In this document: in pieces, positions 1 to 10,711 of the stretch
Position numbering within the stretch: the first letter of the stretch is position 1
How the letters are laid out: each line of letters opens with the position of its first letter
Origin: Ostrinia nubilalis
Taxonomy: Eukaryota > Arthropoda > Insecta > Lepidoptera > Crambidae
Assembly: GCF_963855985.1 (NCBI RefSeq)
Contig: NC_087096.1
Coordinates: 4,278,001-4,342,000, forward strand
DNA length: 64,000 bases
Reading direction: 5' to 3'
Translations under genes and position numbers: made by a program
The notes under the pieces: generated by a model
What the model saw: only the letters and a program-made list of their open reading frames with translations
Databases searched by the model: none
What the model was told of the DNA's origin: nothing

Positions 1-93
1 TATTTTTACAAAAACAAAAATCTTTTGGATTTATGACATGACGCGTATTGTGTATCATTAAACGACCTGTAATCCACACTGCTAAATTTTCTT

Positions 94-208
94 ATGCCCT
101 TCTTCACCATCAATCCCTAAATTTTAAATGACCCCTTTAACACATAACAGGAATTTTGTTTTCATAGGGGTCACATAAAAACTAGGGATTGATGGTGAAA
201 ACGGTCAT
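94..208. mobile_element. Short MITE, family 'ATGCCCGTTTTCACCATC', copy 1
   Basis: Ends are inverted: TTCACCATCAATCCCTAAAT on the left, and AGGGATTGATGGTGAA plus ACGG on the right. The interior has a second inverted pair (GACCCC / GGGGTC). Related copies are at 20916-21032, 24976-25083 and, as a half element, 30601-30662. Confidence 0.75.
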
Positions 209-285
209 TGGTCATGGCCTGCTTGTCAACACTTAAAAAAAAGAAGAAATTAAAATAAATAAACATAATTAAATCAAACATTTAC

Positions 286-398
286 CGTAACCGCCTCAAC
301 GGGATCCTCGTACTCGGGACACTGCGTGATATCCTCCGCGCTATCCACCAATCCCCCGACCGCTTCATCCAATCGATCCTCCTCAGTCCTTGGGGCAT
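286..398 (-). CDS. Exon 10: acidic segment after the Tudor domain (residues 418-455, gene continues left)
   Basis: Acceptor TTTAGCAG, then 37 codons starting APRTEEDRLDEAVGGLVDSA, ending at ACG before GTAAAT. No stop codon occurs, so further exons must lie left of the window, possibly with another Tudor domain. Confidence 0.82.
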
Positions 399-3300
399 CT
401 GCTAAACAGAATAACAATGCATTTGTTTAGAAAACCAATTATCACTTTAAGGCTAAGAACCCACGGCGCGGGTAAAAATCACGCCAATCAAGTCACTGGT
501 ACAAAATGGTCGCCTGCCGATCGATCGCAGAGCGCGCGGGCGAAAACCGCCGAGGCTGCGGTTACCGCGGCCCGCGCGATTCTACTAAAGCCCGGTCTCT
601 GAGCACGTAGAATTTTGTCCAATGACCCCATGCGAGCGATAAGGATGGGCCTTATCGCTCGCGCGTAATTATGTTGCTGTTGCGCTCGCACACTCACTGC
701 GGGTGCCCGTCGCACAGTCGCGACAACAATACAGGGTGGAAACGATAAGTGATCTCACTCGATAAATTCTAAACTAAACAAGATATCAAAAAACTAGTTA
801 CTGATCCTGAAAGTGCTTCATGAGCTCTATCAAATAGTATTAATAATAGGTTTCAGAATAAACTGGATCTATCCGAAAATTCAATGTTTCCAGTTTCCAT
901 ACATTTGGTAAAGTCACATTATTTTAAAAACTACACATGATATCGTAAAACTAATTACTGATTGTAAAAGTGTTTCACAAGCTCTATCCAATGGTATCAA
1001 TATTAGGTTACAGAATAAACGGGATCTATCTAAAAATTCAATGTTTCCGTCTTCCATACATTTAGTACTACCACAGTCATGACACTCATCTCTTGACAAT
1101 ATTATAGCAAGTAAAGCCTAAAACTAATGTTTTCCATGAATAATTTTAAAGGAGAATACAATTTACGAGTTTATTTTAAGAGTTTATTATTTAATAAAAA
1201 AAACACATTTCTAATATTGTGTGTCTGGCATACATTTAGTATGGAAGCTGGAAACATTGAATTTTCAGAAAGATCCAGTTTTTTCTGTAACCTATTATTG
1301 GTACCGTTTGAAAGAGCTCATGAAGCACTTTCAGGATCAGTATCCAGTATTTCAATATCTTGTATAGTTTAGAAATAATCGAGTGAGATCACTTAACGTT
1401 TCCACCCTGTATAATTACGTGCGAGCGATAAGGATGGGTAGCCTGGGGTCAATGGACAAAATTCTACGTGCTCAGTTAACGTTCAACGCTATGTGAAGTC
1501 GGACGCACAGCGTTGAAAAGAGCTCTGTGATTAGTTCGTGTGTGTCAGTTTGCCGTTCAAGTATTGCCTATGAATAGGTTTTTGGGACCCTGTGCGACCA
1601 CGCGCAATGTGAGACCTCATAGTAATGTTTAATATGACCTGTTTAACTTTTGACATTGTAAATTTATTAACTGACATTATTTAATACATTAATTTAATTT
1701 ATGACACTGTATGTATCATAACCTGACTGATAATATTTGCACGTCTGCTTGCAGGCTGAATAGAATACATGGTAATAATTTCATAGCTTTATGATCTGCT
1801 TTGTAAAACGAGCATGGTATGTATTCTAGCAAATAAATTATTGAATTTGAATAATGTTTGTGAATACAGATGTTATCGAAATAAAAATATTTTATTCTAT
1901 TTTCATCACTGGTGGCACTTATGATATGACTACTTTACTGTTGGTAATTGTCATTAATATTACAAAGTTATGCCTTCATGGTAAAAGCCTCAAAAACCGT
2001 TTCTTATATTCAAATTAATGCTGGTTAATCAAAATTAAAAACGTGCTTTTAGGCCCAGAACAGACGGTGAAACGCAACTGCAACTGCTAGTTACTTTTGA
2101 GTTGCATCTAAGTTTCTGCCATAGCGTCCGTTGAGAGACCACACATGACGCGACCAGTTGATGACCAGTTGATGACCAGTTGATTTGTGATGATTCTGAT
2201 GAATGAAACTTTCAGTTTCATTCATCAGAATCATCACAAAGTTGCAGTTTCGTTGCAGTTGCGTTTCACCGTCTGTTCTGGGCCATACAGTAACATAATA
2301 CATACTTGAGCGAGCGAATCCCTCTTGAACAAGAAGGTCGTTTAATTTATCACCCGAGGGGAGTACCACGTACACTCCCAACGATTCTGAAGTGCTGAAA
2401 AAAATATAGAAAAATATCAAAATTTACTAATGAAAACCTACATGCGTTGATTATACACTTTCCATGCAAACCGATAAAAGTAATTTTTATGGTAAATGAT
2501 ATAAATGTATAAGGAGATAAAGCTAAGTTTTTTCTATATTTTAGGTATGCGTATACGTTAAATGAGGATTTTTGCGTATGAAAAATCCGCCAGATGGCAA
2601 TACGTAGACGCGAGGTCCAAATGCTGCATGATTGGTTATTTTTGACATGACATTGACAGATATGTCAAAATCCACCAATCACGCAGCAGTCAGACCCCAC
2701 ATCCACGTCCCGCCATCTAGCGGATCTTTCATTCGCGAAAACCCTCATTGTTTTGGATTTGGTGAGGAGTGCGACCGTAGTATGCTTTTTTTTCTATGAA
2801 ATTGAACAAAGAACAGTTGGGTAAAATATCGGAGATCAAACACACTGTATAAATCAGGAGTGGCCAACTTGATTAGACATGAGATCTACTGTTTACTAAC
2901 GAAACCCTGGGTAATCTACCACTTACATACTTCTTGAAATCTTAAATGAAACAGCTTAGTTTAGTACACAATCATGTAGTATTTTTTGCCTTGCCACGAT
3001 CGACTGGACTAATAGTCGCGATCGACCGGTTGGCCACCCCTGGTATAAATAAATGGTGCTTACTTGTCATCAACTTCGACGCGGCACTGGTTGGCGCGGT
3101 ACTTCTTTATGAACTCTTCTTGTTTCTTCGTCATTTCCTCGTTGTCATAAGTGACGAACTCAATCTGAAACAAATGGTAACTTTGGAAAGAGCTTTGTGT
3201 ATTGTATTGTACTGTCTGGGCCTCTGGGGAAGTAGTAATCAAACTTTACGGGCGTGATCTATGGACAATATTGCTGATAAGAATACCTCAAATCAAGGAA

Positions 3301-6300
3301 CTAGTCTGATTTATTTCTTTATGATTCATATAGCCTGTGTGCAAACCTCAGGGAGCCAAAATTTATATAAAAAACTTTCAAAAACAGGCTTTTGTCTGGC
3401 TTCTTCATCAGATTGATCAGAGGTGGAATTGTGTAAAGCAATCGTTATCATTTGACAGTTCATAACGTACGATTATTGTGTCAAACGCTTTGTTTAACGG
3501 ATTTTATCGTACGTTATGAACTGTCAAATGATTACGATTGCTTTACACAATTCCACCTCAGGATGTATATAATCTAAGTTCATACTTGTACTTACAAATA
3601 AAACCGATCGGTATCGGCCGATTCGGTGGTCTGCTGTCTAGTGGTAAGACCACCTGCTTCAGACGCAGAGGTCCCGGGTTCAATTTCCAGTGGGGGCAGA
3701 TTTTTCTGTTCGGTTTGGTTGGTGGTAGGGCTTGTTCTAAATCCGCCTGGCTAGCTACCACCGTCTTACCTAAGTCTGTCGCCATAACAACAATGTTAAC
3801 AGCATTGTTGTGTTCCGGCAGTTTAGAGGTAAGATAGCCAGTTCCTCCGTGGTTGAGGATTCCGGGTGAAGCTCGCTTCCACTTTCGGCCTGATCATGAC
3901 TTACCATCAGGTGAGATACAGGCCAAGAGCTTCCTCGTTGTGGATAAAAAAAAGTAAGATAAAAATAAAATAGGTGGACTATTTACCCCCGCCAGATGGC
4001 AGCAGCGCGCGTACGGTGGCTTAGTACAGAAGCGGCCCATGAGCGGTTGCACGTCGGTTATCAGCCCCGAGCGAACCTCGCCCGTGTCAACCATGAACAC
4101 TTCCACTCCTAGGTAGTTCTCCTCCTGTGTTGAGTTGTTATAGAATAAGAGCTAGTGAACGCCAGACCTACGTCATTTTATAAAGCTGAAAGTTTGTCAG
4201 CGTATGCTCCCAATATAGGATATAATGTTGGTGAGCTACCTTTAAAAAACTGTCTGGCAAGGAGTTGGAACTGTCAAAACTGTCTGGCTGTTGGGGAAAA
4301 TACTTCTAATGTTATTATCTAATATTGTTGTGATCAGCCAGACAGTTCCAACTCCTTGCCAGACAGTTTTTTTAGGGTAGCTTCCAAAGCCACGATGACA
4401 CAAACTTCATAATTCACCAACACTATATCCTATATTGGGAGCATACGCTGACAAACTTTCAGCTTTTATAAAATGACGTAGGTCTGGCGTTCACTAGCTC
4501 TTACTCTATTAGGCACACTTGTAGCTTATTTTGAGGAATAAAGCGGCTAAATTTTGAAACCTCATGATATTGTTATGGTTAAGCCTAGGCGCAGACCACC
4601 GATTTTTAGTTGGCCGATAGTTGGGCCCGATTCCTATTTGTATGAAGAATCGGCCGATGTCAAATCAGTGTAATGTGCGCACTTTCATACATGTCCATAC
4701 TGATTAACAGCCCGACCAAACTATCTACCAACTAAAAGTCGGTGGTCTGCGTCTAGGATAAAACCATATAAATAACTAGCGGCCGCCCGCGACTTCGTAC
4801 GCGTGGATCCCGTTTTACCCCCTTAGGGGTGGAGTTTCGTAAAATTCTTTCTTAGCGGATGCCTACGTCATAACATCTACCTGCATGCCAAATTTCAGCT
4901 CGATCCGTCCAGTGGTTTGGGCTGTGCGTTGATAGATTACTATGTCAGTCAGTCACCTTTGAGTTCCATATATTTAGATACCAGCTGATTGATGATTATT
5001 TACTATATTCGATTTTAAATTGATGAAATCACTTTGAAAAACAGAACCTACAAGTTGCGTCAAACTTTATGCAGACACATAATTTCATACTTCAATGACT
5101 GTTATCCCTATTATGTATTTATGATATCTGTGCTAATACATATTCTACAGAAATCAGATCTCCAATTTACACTGAAAACAATCATGGATCTTCTTCTAAT
5201 TTTGGATAAACAAACATGCCAAAATTAGTGGAAATAGTAAGTAGTACTGCTATTTTATTACCTGTATAATTTTGATGACCAGAGCTCTATAGAAGCAATC
5301 GCTGTCATCGTCGTAGAACGCGCAGTATGTGAGCTCGGCCACCTTTTCTAGGGTGAGGTTTACGCGGTTATTCTTATAGAACTCCGTCATTTCCACCATC
5401 ATCCTAAAAATAATAAAACACATGGTATTTTAAACTACAAATCTAAAGTAATTATATTGCTGTCGCGACTGTGCGACGCCCGCCCGCAGTGAGTGTGCGA
5501 GCGCGACATCAACATAATTACGCGCGAGCGATAAGGATGGGTAGCTTGGGGTCATTGGACAAAATTCTACGTGCTCACGGACCAGGCTTTAGCAGCGATA
5601 CAAAAGGTCGATACGATGACAATATATTCTGTATCTTCCCATCTTGTGTATTTGTCGTAATGTCTCGTTCTCCCGCCAAAATATGTCAAAGTCAGACGGG
5701 TTCACCCATGACATTAGGTTTGTTTACATTTGGTATCGCTTCTCGTTGGCCGTACTTTAGCAGTTAATTGAGTCAGTGTTTGAGGGAGAAGCCACACGGT
5801 GCGGTGCGGCGCCGCACCGAAAACATTTTGCCGCATCACTGTATACATATATGGTGGTATGCGGCGCCGCAATACGGCACCGTCTCGCTCAATCGAAGTG
5901 CGGTGTGCCTGCGGTGCGGCGCCAAAACGCACCGTCTGGCATATCATTGATTTTTATATGCAGGACGCCGCAGCGGCACCGCTCCGACGCCGCGTCGCAA
6001 CCGCACCGCACCGTATGGCTTTTCCCTGAGGTATGGAAGTGACTCCAGATGTGCTTCAGACTTGTACCATTTATTCTAATGTGTTAATGATTCTGAATTA
6101 TTAGATTACTTGATTGCATCAATCTCAATTGCAATGAAATTAGTATGATATTATAATAATGCAACAAGTGAGTTATGAACAATAAGTTTTGAATTACATA
6201 GTAGATCTTATATCTTTGTCGGCCAGATCACATTTCTTCTGACGTCACGTTACCCGATTTAATGCTGATTACAAAGCAAATACCTTCGAAATGTTAACTG

Positions 6301-9159
6301 ACCCGCATTGTTGATCAGCACATTTTTGAAGTGTATATTAACTTACTAGGACATTTAGAAAACATATTGAAATCAAATCATTTAATATTTATTATTACTC
6401 AATAATAAATTTATCCATTTGTGTTTCAACTAAGAGACTTATTACTGGATACAGGCTAAAAATAAAATTATATTGATAACAGTACAACACTTAACACTTA
6501 TTCTAATAACAGTGTACTTACGAGCAAACTTCATCAATGTCATCAGTGATTATCCAGAAGGAAGGTCCATCAATGCTCATGATCGTCGCGCTGTACACCT
6601 GTTCTATCTGGAGAATTGACTGAGCAGGGAGATTGATAGTTACTGGAGGGCTTGCCTGATCTGGGAATAGAAGATGTTATTATTAGACGATTAAGGTTCA
6701 GATTAACTTTTAAAATATTTTTTTTATTGGCAAAAATGTGAGGAACGGAAACTATTAAAAAGATCTTGAATTATTGAAAATTATTCTTGCACTGCATTTT
6801 CTAAGCACTGGCCAACATTACTGTGATGGTTTAATATTGCAAGTTATATTGAGGCATGTAAATGTTTTCTCAATATCCTAAATTTTCTCTGGCATATTGG
6901 AAAGGATCATACTCCTGCAAAGGGCTCAAAACAAATGACCTGCTGACGAAGTAAAAGTTTTTATTAAAAGCCTAACTACAGAAAAGATCAATTTATGATT
7001 ATAATTTCCAACATACCTTCAGCTTCAATAGTCATTGCATTGACATCTTCAGCTTCAATAGTCATTGCATTGACACCTTCAGCTTCAATAGTCATTGCAT
7101 TGACACCTTCAGCGAGTTCACACTGTACTTCCTTCGTTAGCATCACCGATTTCACCTGAGGCATGCTCTCCGAGGAAGACGAAGAGCTAGAGAACGCTAT
7201 TAGTAGCTGATCTCTCTTTGGTATTTTGTTCCGTTTTGGTATCTTAGACGGGCAAAGATTGGGGCAAGCGGTGGAGGTAGACGGTGTCGGCTCGCTGAGC
7301 ACATCAATGAGGTTCGTTGGGTTCATTGGCATTATCAGAGGTTGAAGAGGTGTTGTATGCGCCATGTCATGCACCGGGGTGGATTCTGGTGTTCCATGTT
7401 GTTCTTCTGAAAGATTTTTATTTCATTCAACTATAGTAACTAAAATAACAAAAGCAACCAAAAAGATATCTTAATCAAAACCTGTTTCTTATGTTAGAGC
7501 TTGTGATATACAAATGTTTTGTAAGCTGTATTTTTTCCTATTGTGAGAGAATTTAGCAAATAGCACTAAAAACAGTGTAATAAACCAACACAAAGTCAAG
7601 CTGTGTTTATGATAATGCCTATCAAAATGTTATTTTAACAGAAAAGTTATGCATAAAGTAGTTAAGCATAGTCTATAAATTTTCTTATTTTAGGATAAAC
7701 ATTAACATTAATCTCTGTTGCTACTCACCCAATTGTCCAAGAGCAAGATTGAAGTCAGTGAGAAGGTATGTGAATTCGTCAAGCTGCTTCATGCAGTTCA
7801 GAAACTTTTCTTTTAGCTCTGACGGCTCACAATTTAGATCATGTACAAAGCTTTGAGCCTGGAAGAAACAGAAAGAATTTTAAAAAGAGGTTTTACATAA
7901 TAATATACTGAATATACATATACTGGTCATCACAAAAATCGGCCCACCTACGTTTTACAGGAAAACTCGTTTCTACTGACACAATCATGGTGCCCCAACA
8001 ATACTGGTGTTATTTGAAAGCCCAATAAATATCCTTAAAGAAAAACACATTCAATTTCTTAATCTATATAAATAAAAATGAATTGATGTTCGTTAGTCTG
8101 ATTAAAACTCGAGAACGGCTGGGCTGATTGAGCTGATTTTGGTTTTAAAATGTTTGTCGTAGTCCAGGGTAGGTCTAAACGGTGAGCAAATATTGTTTTT
8201 CTGTGACAGACAAAATTCCACGCGGGCGAAGCCGCGGGCGGAAAGCTAGTAAACAATAAAATTAACATAAACGCGATATAGTACAATAAATGTGACTTGA
8301 AAAAAGACCTCACTTTGGGCTCAGCTCTGGCATCAATTATACCAATTTTTATGGTTATAAAACCAAATAATGATATCACGTGTCCTCTTTAACAGATGGA
8401 TAGCGATTAATCCCATCTTAACAGTTTTATAGCCATAAAAGTTGGCTCAAGCGTAACTACCTATTTTTTGAAGAAGTGACTCTGGATTCTTCTACAGACA
8501 CATTGGGGTAAAAACCTTTCCTTTAATGAAATGAAGTTTAGAACTAGGCTTTTAAATGGTGCCAATATTGGTGGGAAGTGGGGATGCTTGAAAGTGCTTG
8601 TCGCAGGAGGGTCGATTTTTGTGTTGACCAGTGTAGATACAAAATACAAATCAAACCCAAATAGAATTTCTTTGTATTCAGTTAAATTAAATAACCGGTT
8701 CATTGAAATTATCTAACTTGCCCTAATGATCATAATCTGCAAAGAACTAGTACATAAAACTTTGTTGAAAGGCCTATTAATTTTACTAATTAGCAGTGTA
8801 ATTTTCTAAATTGCTCATTTTAGAAACATAATAACAGTTATATTTATATGCAGCTATAAAATGGAGAAAGTGTTGAATAATTAAAGAGGGTAGCCAGCGA
8901 AAGAGATGAACAAACCTGCACTTTTAGCTTTTGTATGTCATTGACAGCATGGTCACATTTATTTAAAAATACGTTTACACGAGCTTCCAGCTCGTTCCGT
9001 CGATGAAAAGTCAACGTTGCCAAGTCTACGAAACTCCTGCAATCAAGAAATGACCCAATTACCATATATTTTTGCAAAGTAAAATACCATCATGTAAAAA
9101 GCAAATGATGATTTGTAATCAATAAACATTGTAATAAAAGAGTAATTGAGTTACTTACA
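286..9159 (-). CDS. Extended-Tudor-domain protein, 10 visible exons, C-terminus off the left edge
   Basis: Joining minus-strand exons 9159 (last two bases AT), 9036-8916, 7858-7729, 7406-7017, 6660-6522, 5403-5262, 4124-3987, 3164-3064, 2394-2306 and 398-286 gives an open frame of 455 residues. Every junction is GT-AG and every phase agrees. Residues 1-85 look helical, possibly coiled-coil. Residues 86-214 are a Pro/Ser/Thr-rich linker with a Ser run and a triplicated 10-residue repeat. Residues about 225-415 match an extended Tudor domain: a 'PSFWIITDD' lead-in, the core 'YCAFYDDDSDCFYRALV' and 'VEVFMVDTGEVRSGL', then an SNase-like part ending 'KLNDLLVQEGFA'. An acidic tail follows and the last exon ends at a donor, so more protein lies outside. 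Families of this kind bind PIWI proteins in germline granules; that role is inferred from the fold. The usual 'DYGN' reads DTGE, so part of the aromatic cage is missing. Krimper-like or Qin/RNF17-like proteins are candidates, but no RING is visible and I cannot assign an orthologue. Confidence 0.9.
440..730 (-). repeat. GC-rich dispersed repeat, copy 1
   Basis: Read on the minus strand it contains CGCGAGCGATAAGG, GGGGTCATTGGACAAAATTC and TACGTGCTCA. All recur at 1411-1480 and 5460-5580. It is far more GC-rich than the surrounding intron. Its right end touches a TA-flanked element at 732-1409. Confidence 0.65.
732..1409. mobile_element. Tc1/mariner-type MITE with long internal inverted repeats
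   Basis: Starts CAGGGTGGAAACG and ends CGTTTCCACCCTG, flanked by TA on both sides (730-731, 1410-1411). The inverted ends continue through GATCTCACTCGAT. Inside, a roughly 130-bp segment occurs twice in direct order (about 790-900 and 930-1060) and once inverted (about 1240-1370). No transposase is recognisable. Confidence 0.75.
1411..1480 (+). repeat. GC-rich dispersed repeat, copy 2 (fragment)
   Basis: Shares GCGAGCGATAAGGATGGGTA and GACAAAATTCTACGTGCTCA with copies 1 and 3. It begins at the right TA of the 732-1409 element. Confidence 0.6.
2052..2284. mobile_element. MITE with about 35-bp TIRs, central hairpin and 11-bp minisatellite
   Basis: Begins GGCCCAGAACAGACGGTGAA and ends with the inverse. 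A 25-bp-arm hairpin lies at about 2187-2237. GACCAGTTGAT is repeated three times at 2152-2184. It lies 19 bp downstream of the exon 9 donor. Confidence 0.8.
2306..2394 (-). CDS. Exon 9: SNase-like end of the extended Tudor domain (residues 388-418)
   Basis: 89 nt after a strong polypyrimidine tract and CAG. It reads GVYVVLPSGDKLNDLLVQEG then FARS, fitting the family pattern 'v.l...dg..lNelLV.eGlA'. The donor at 2305-2304 lies 19 bp from a palindromic MITE (2052-2284). Confidence 0.88.
2561..2750. mobile_element. MITE with imperfect ~45-bp TIRs
   Basis: Left AATGAGGATTTTTGCGTATG then CCGCCAGATGGC. The right end, reversed, reads CAATGAGGGTTTTCGCGAAT then CCGCTAGATGGC. No ORF. Confidence 0.72.
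3064..3164 (-). CDS. Exon 8: distal part of the extended Tudor domain (residues 355-388)
   Basis: Acceptor TTTCAG and donor GTAAGC enclose 33 codons plus AA. IEFVTYDNEEMTKKQEEFIK is the charged helix that leads back into the SNase-like half. The split codon with exon 9 is AA+C, Asn388. Confidence 0.88.
3420..3559. mobile_element. Near-perfect palindromic MITE
   Basis: Arms of about 55 bp from GAGGTGGAATTGTGTAAAGC inward to ATAACGTACGAT, with a loop of about 30 bp and a nearly identical inverse arm. Intronic. Confidence 0.8.
3618..3955 (+). repeat. tRNA-derived SINE with A-rich tail
   Basis: The head has an A-box-like TGTCTAGTGGTAAG and a B-box-like GGTTCAATTTCC. The tail TTTCGGCCTGATCATGAC, CATCAGGTGAGATACAGGCC and GCTTCCTCGTTGTGGATAAA ends in an A-run. 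Fragments of the same tail recur at 25119-25197 and 37668-37700. Confidence 0.72.
3987..4124 (-). CDS. Exon 7: Tudor core, second half (residues 309-354)
   Basis: 138 nt, exactly 46 codons. It reads GVEVFMVDTGEVRSGLITDV then PLMGRF, the usual 'V.f.DyGn...v...dlr.L' segment, with Thr in place of the cage Tyr and Glu in place of Asn. Its acceptor lies only 21 bp from the end of a 358-bp MITE at 4146-4503. Confidence 0.92.
4146..4503. mobile_element. Long-TIR MITE abutting exon 7
   Basis: Arms of about 90 bp: TAAGAGCTAGTGAACGCCAG on the left and its inverse on the right. An inner inverted pair contains AACTGTCTGGCAAGGAGTTG. It starts 21 bp upstream (gene sense) of the exon 7 acceptor AG, so the branch point probably lies inside the element. 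Confidence 0.85.
4584..4757. mobile_element. MITE with ~40-bp TIRs
   Basis: Starts CCTAGGCGCAGACCACCGAT, ends ..GGTGGTCTGCGTCTAGG. The inner part of the arms (AGTTGG..GATAGTTGG) is also inverted. Confidence 0.78.
4776..4978 (-). mobile_element. Non-autonomous Helitron-like element, copy 1
   Basis: On the minus strand it starts TCTAAATATATGG after A and ends GGGCGGCCGCTAG before T. A GC hairpin lies near the 3' end. 5'-TC, 3'-CTAG and insertion between A and T are Helitron hallmarks. Confidence 0.68.
5262..5403 (-). CDS. Exon 6: Tudor core, first half (residues 261-308)
   Basis: This exon encodes MMVEMTEFYKNN, the helix between the two parts of the fold, then LTYCAFYDDDSDCFYRALV, the classic Tudor barrel entry equivalent to 'vAa.ysedg.WYRA.V'. 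Two aromatic residues at usual cage positions (F290 or Y291, and Y299) are kept. It ends at CAG before GTAATA. Confidence 0.92.
5460..5590 (+). repeat. GC-rich dispersed repeat, copy 3
   Basis: Starts GCTGTCGCGACTGTGCGACG and continues through GCGAGCGATAAGGATGGGTA to TCTACGTGCTCA. The left part matches the outer end of copy 1 in reverse. Confidence 0.6.
5783..6027. mobile_element. CpG-rich MITE
   Basis: TIRs AGGGAGAAGCCACACGGTGC and, from the right end reversed, AGGGAAAAGCCATACGGTGC. Inside, GCGGTGCGGCGCC-type words recur and make overlapping spurious ORFs in several frames. Confidence 0.75.
6522..6660 (-). CDS. Exon 5: start of the extended Tudor domain (residues 215-261)
   Basis: Acceptor CCCAG and donor GTAAGT enclose 139 nt. 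The last half reads VYSATIMSIDGPSFWIITDD, matching the first beta strands of extended Tudor domains, where 'P..FwI' is typical. Phase 2 in and phase 2 out agree with exons 4 and 6. Confidence 0.9.
7017..7406 (-). CDS. Exon 4: linker with Ser run and 3 x 10-residue repeat (residues 85-215)
   Basis: This is the longest exon seen (390 nt). It encodes a Pro/Thr/Ser-rich segment with basic KIPKRNKIPKR, a run of seven Ser, and three tandem copies of GVNAMTIEAE (the third starts with Asp). The three 30-bp DNA copies lie at 7021-7110 directly against the true donor at 7016-7015, and differ by only a base or two. The linker is probably disordered. Confidence 0.9.
7021..7110 (-). repeat. 30-bp coding tandem repeat x3 in exon 4
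   Basis: Three contiguous copies encode VNAMTIEAE plus Gly or Asp. Their near-identity at DNA level suggests recent expansion. Two boundaries contain GAAG followed by GT in the same phase as the true donor. Confidence 0.9.
7729..7858 (-). CDS. Exon 3 of the Tudor-domain gene (residues 42-85)
   Basis: Bounded by TTTCTTCCAG and GTGAGT, it gives 43 codons plus one base, starting AQSFVHDLNCEPSELKEKFL. It continues the charged helical N-terminal part. The leftover G joins AA of exon 4 to make Glu85. Confidence 0.88.
7921..8634. mobile_element. TIR element interrupted by a Helitron
   Basis: Left end ACTGGTCATCACAAAAATCG then GCCCACCTACG; right end reversed ACTGGTCAACACAAAAATCG then ACCCTCCTGCG. 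TA flanks fit a Tc1/mariner-like MITE. The Helitron at 8063-8249 lies inside, so it is the younger insertion. Confidence 0.7.
8063..8249 (+). mobile_element. Non-autonomous Helitron-like element, copy 2
   Basis: Starts TCTATATAAATAAAAATG after A8062 and ends GGGCGGAAAGCTAG before T8250. The 3' hairpin CGCGG-GCGAAG-CCGCG lies just before CTAG. Confidence 0.72.
8916..9036 (-). CDS. Exon 2 of the Tudor-domain gene (residues 1-41)
   Basis: The acceptor TTGCAG is followed by G, which completes the split ATG, and then 40 codons beginning SFVDLATLTFHRRNELEARV. The exon ends at CAG before GTTTGT. It carries charged, heptad-like helix-forming sequence. It has no internal Met, so skipping exon 1 would remove the normal start. 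Confidence 0.85.
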
Positions 9160-9285
9160 TTTTGCTTGTAGAAGAAATAGTTTGTTCTAGACGAACTTTG
9201 GTAAGAATTGTTTTATTTGTTTACAACAAACAAGAACTTTTAATTTGTTTCCATTTTTGGTAGATTTTTGCACGCACGTCTGACT
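9159..9285 (-). other. Exon 1: 5' UTR ending in the first two bases of the start codon
   Basis: The exon ends '..AGCAAAAT' at 9159, followed by the donor GTAAGT. Splicing to exon 2 at 9036 makes AAAATGAGTTTC, a start codon in good context. Reading this frame back upstream meets a TAA with no other ATG in between, so the split ATG is the first in-frame start. The 5' limit is only a guess, based on a TCAGT initiator-like motif at 9287-9283. Confidence 0.65.
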
Positions 9286-9287
9286 GA
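9283..9287 (-). promoter_or_regulatory. Candidate initiator (TCAGT) for the Tudor-domain gene
   Basis: An arthropod-type Inr TCAGT with +1 at 9285 lies about 125 bp upstream of the exon-1 donor. I see no DPE at the expected +28 position and no TATA box at the right distance, so the call rests on the motif and its place alone. Confidence 0.22.
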
Positions 9288-9289
9288 CA

Positions 9290-10560
<1,271 letters not shown>

Positions 10561-10711
10561 TAAGTATATAAAAAAGCTTTGATTATAATATAAAGGTATA
10601 AAAGATTAATATTTATTACTTCATTAATAAGAACTTTTCATATAACAACACCCTGTGTATAAGAACCCTAATCATTATGTTAAAAGCCGTCAAAAATTGC
10701 GGTATCCAAAG

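Noticed and set aside
3420..3559. Possible microRNA precursor from the strong palindrome
   Set aside because: Near-perfect 55-bp arms and sharp ends fit a palindromic MITE better. Similar elements crowd the same introns.
5768..6042. Three overlapping ORFs in different frames
   Set aside because: All come from the CpG-rich MITE at 5783-6027, whose repeated GCGGTGCGGC words lack stops in any frame.
7021..7110. Possible CRISPR-like repeat
   Set aside because: The three 30-bp copies are contiguous, in frame inside a well-supported exon, and have no spacers.
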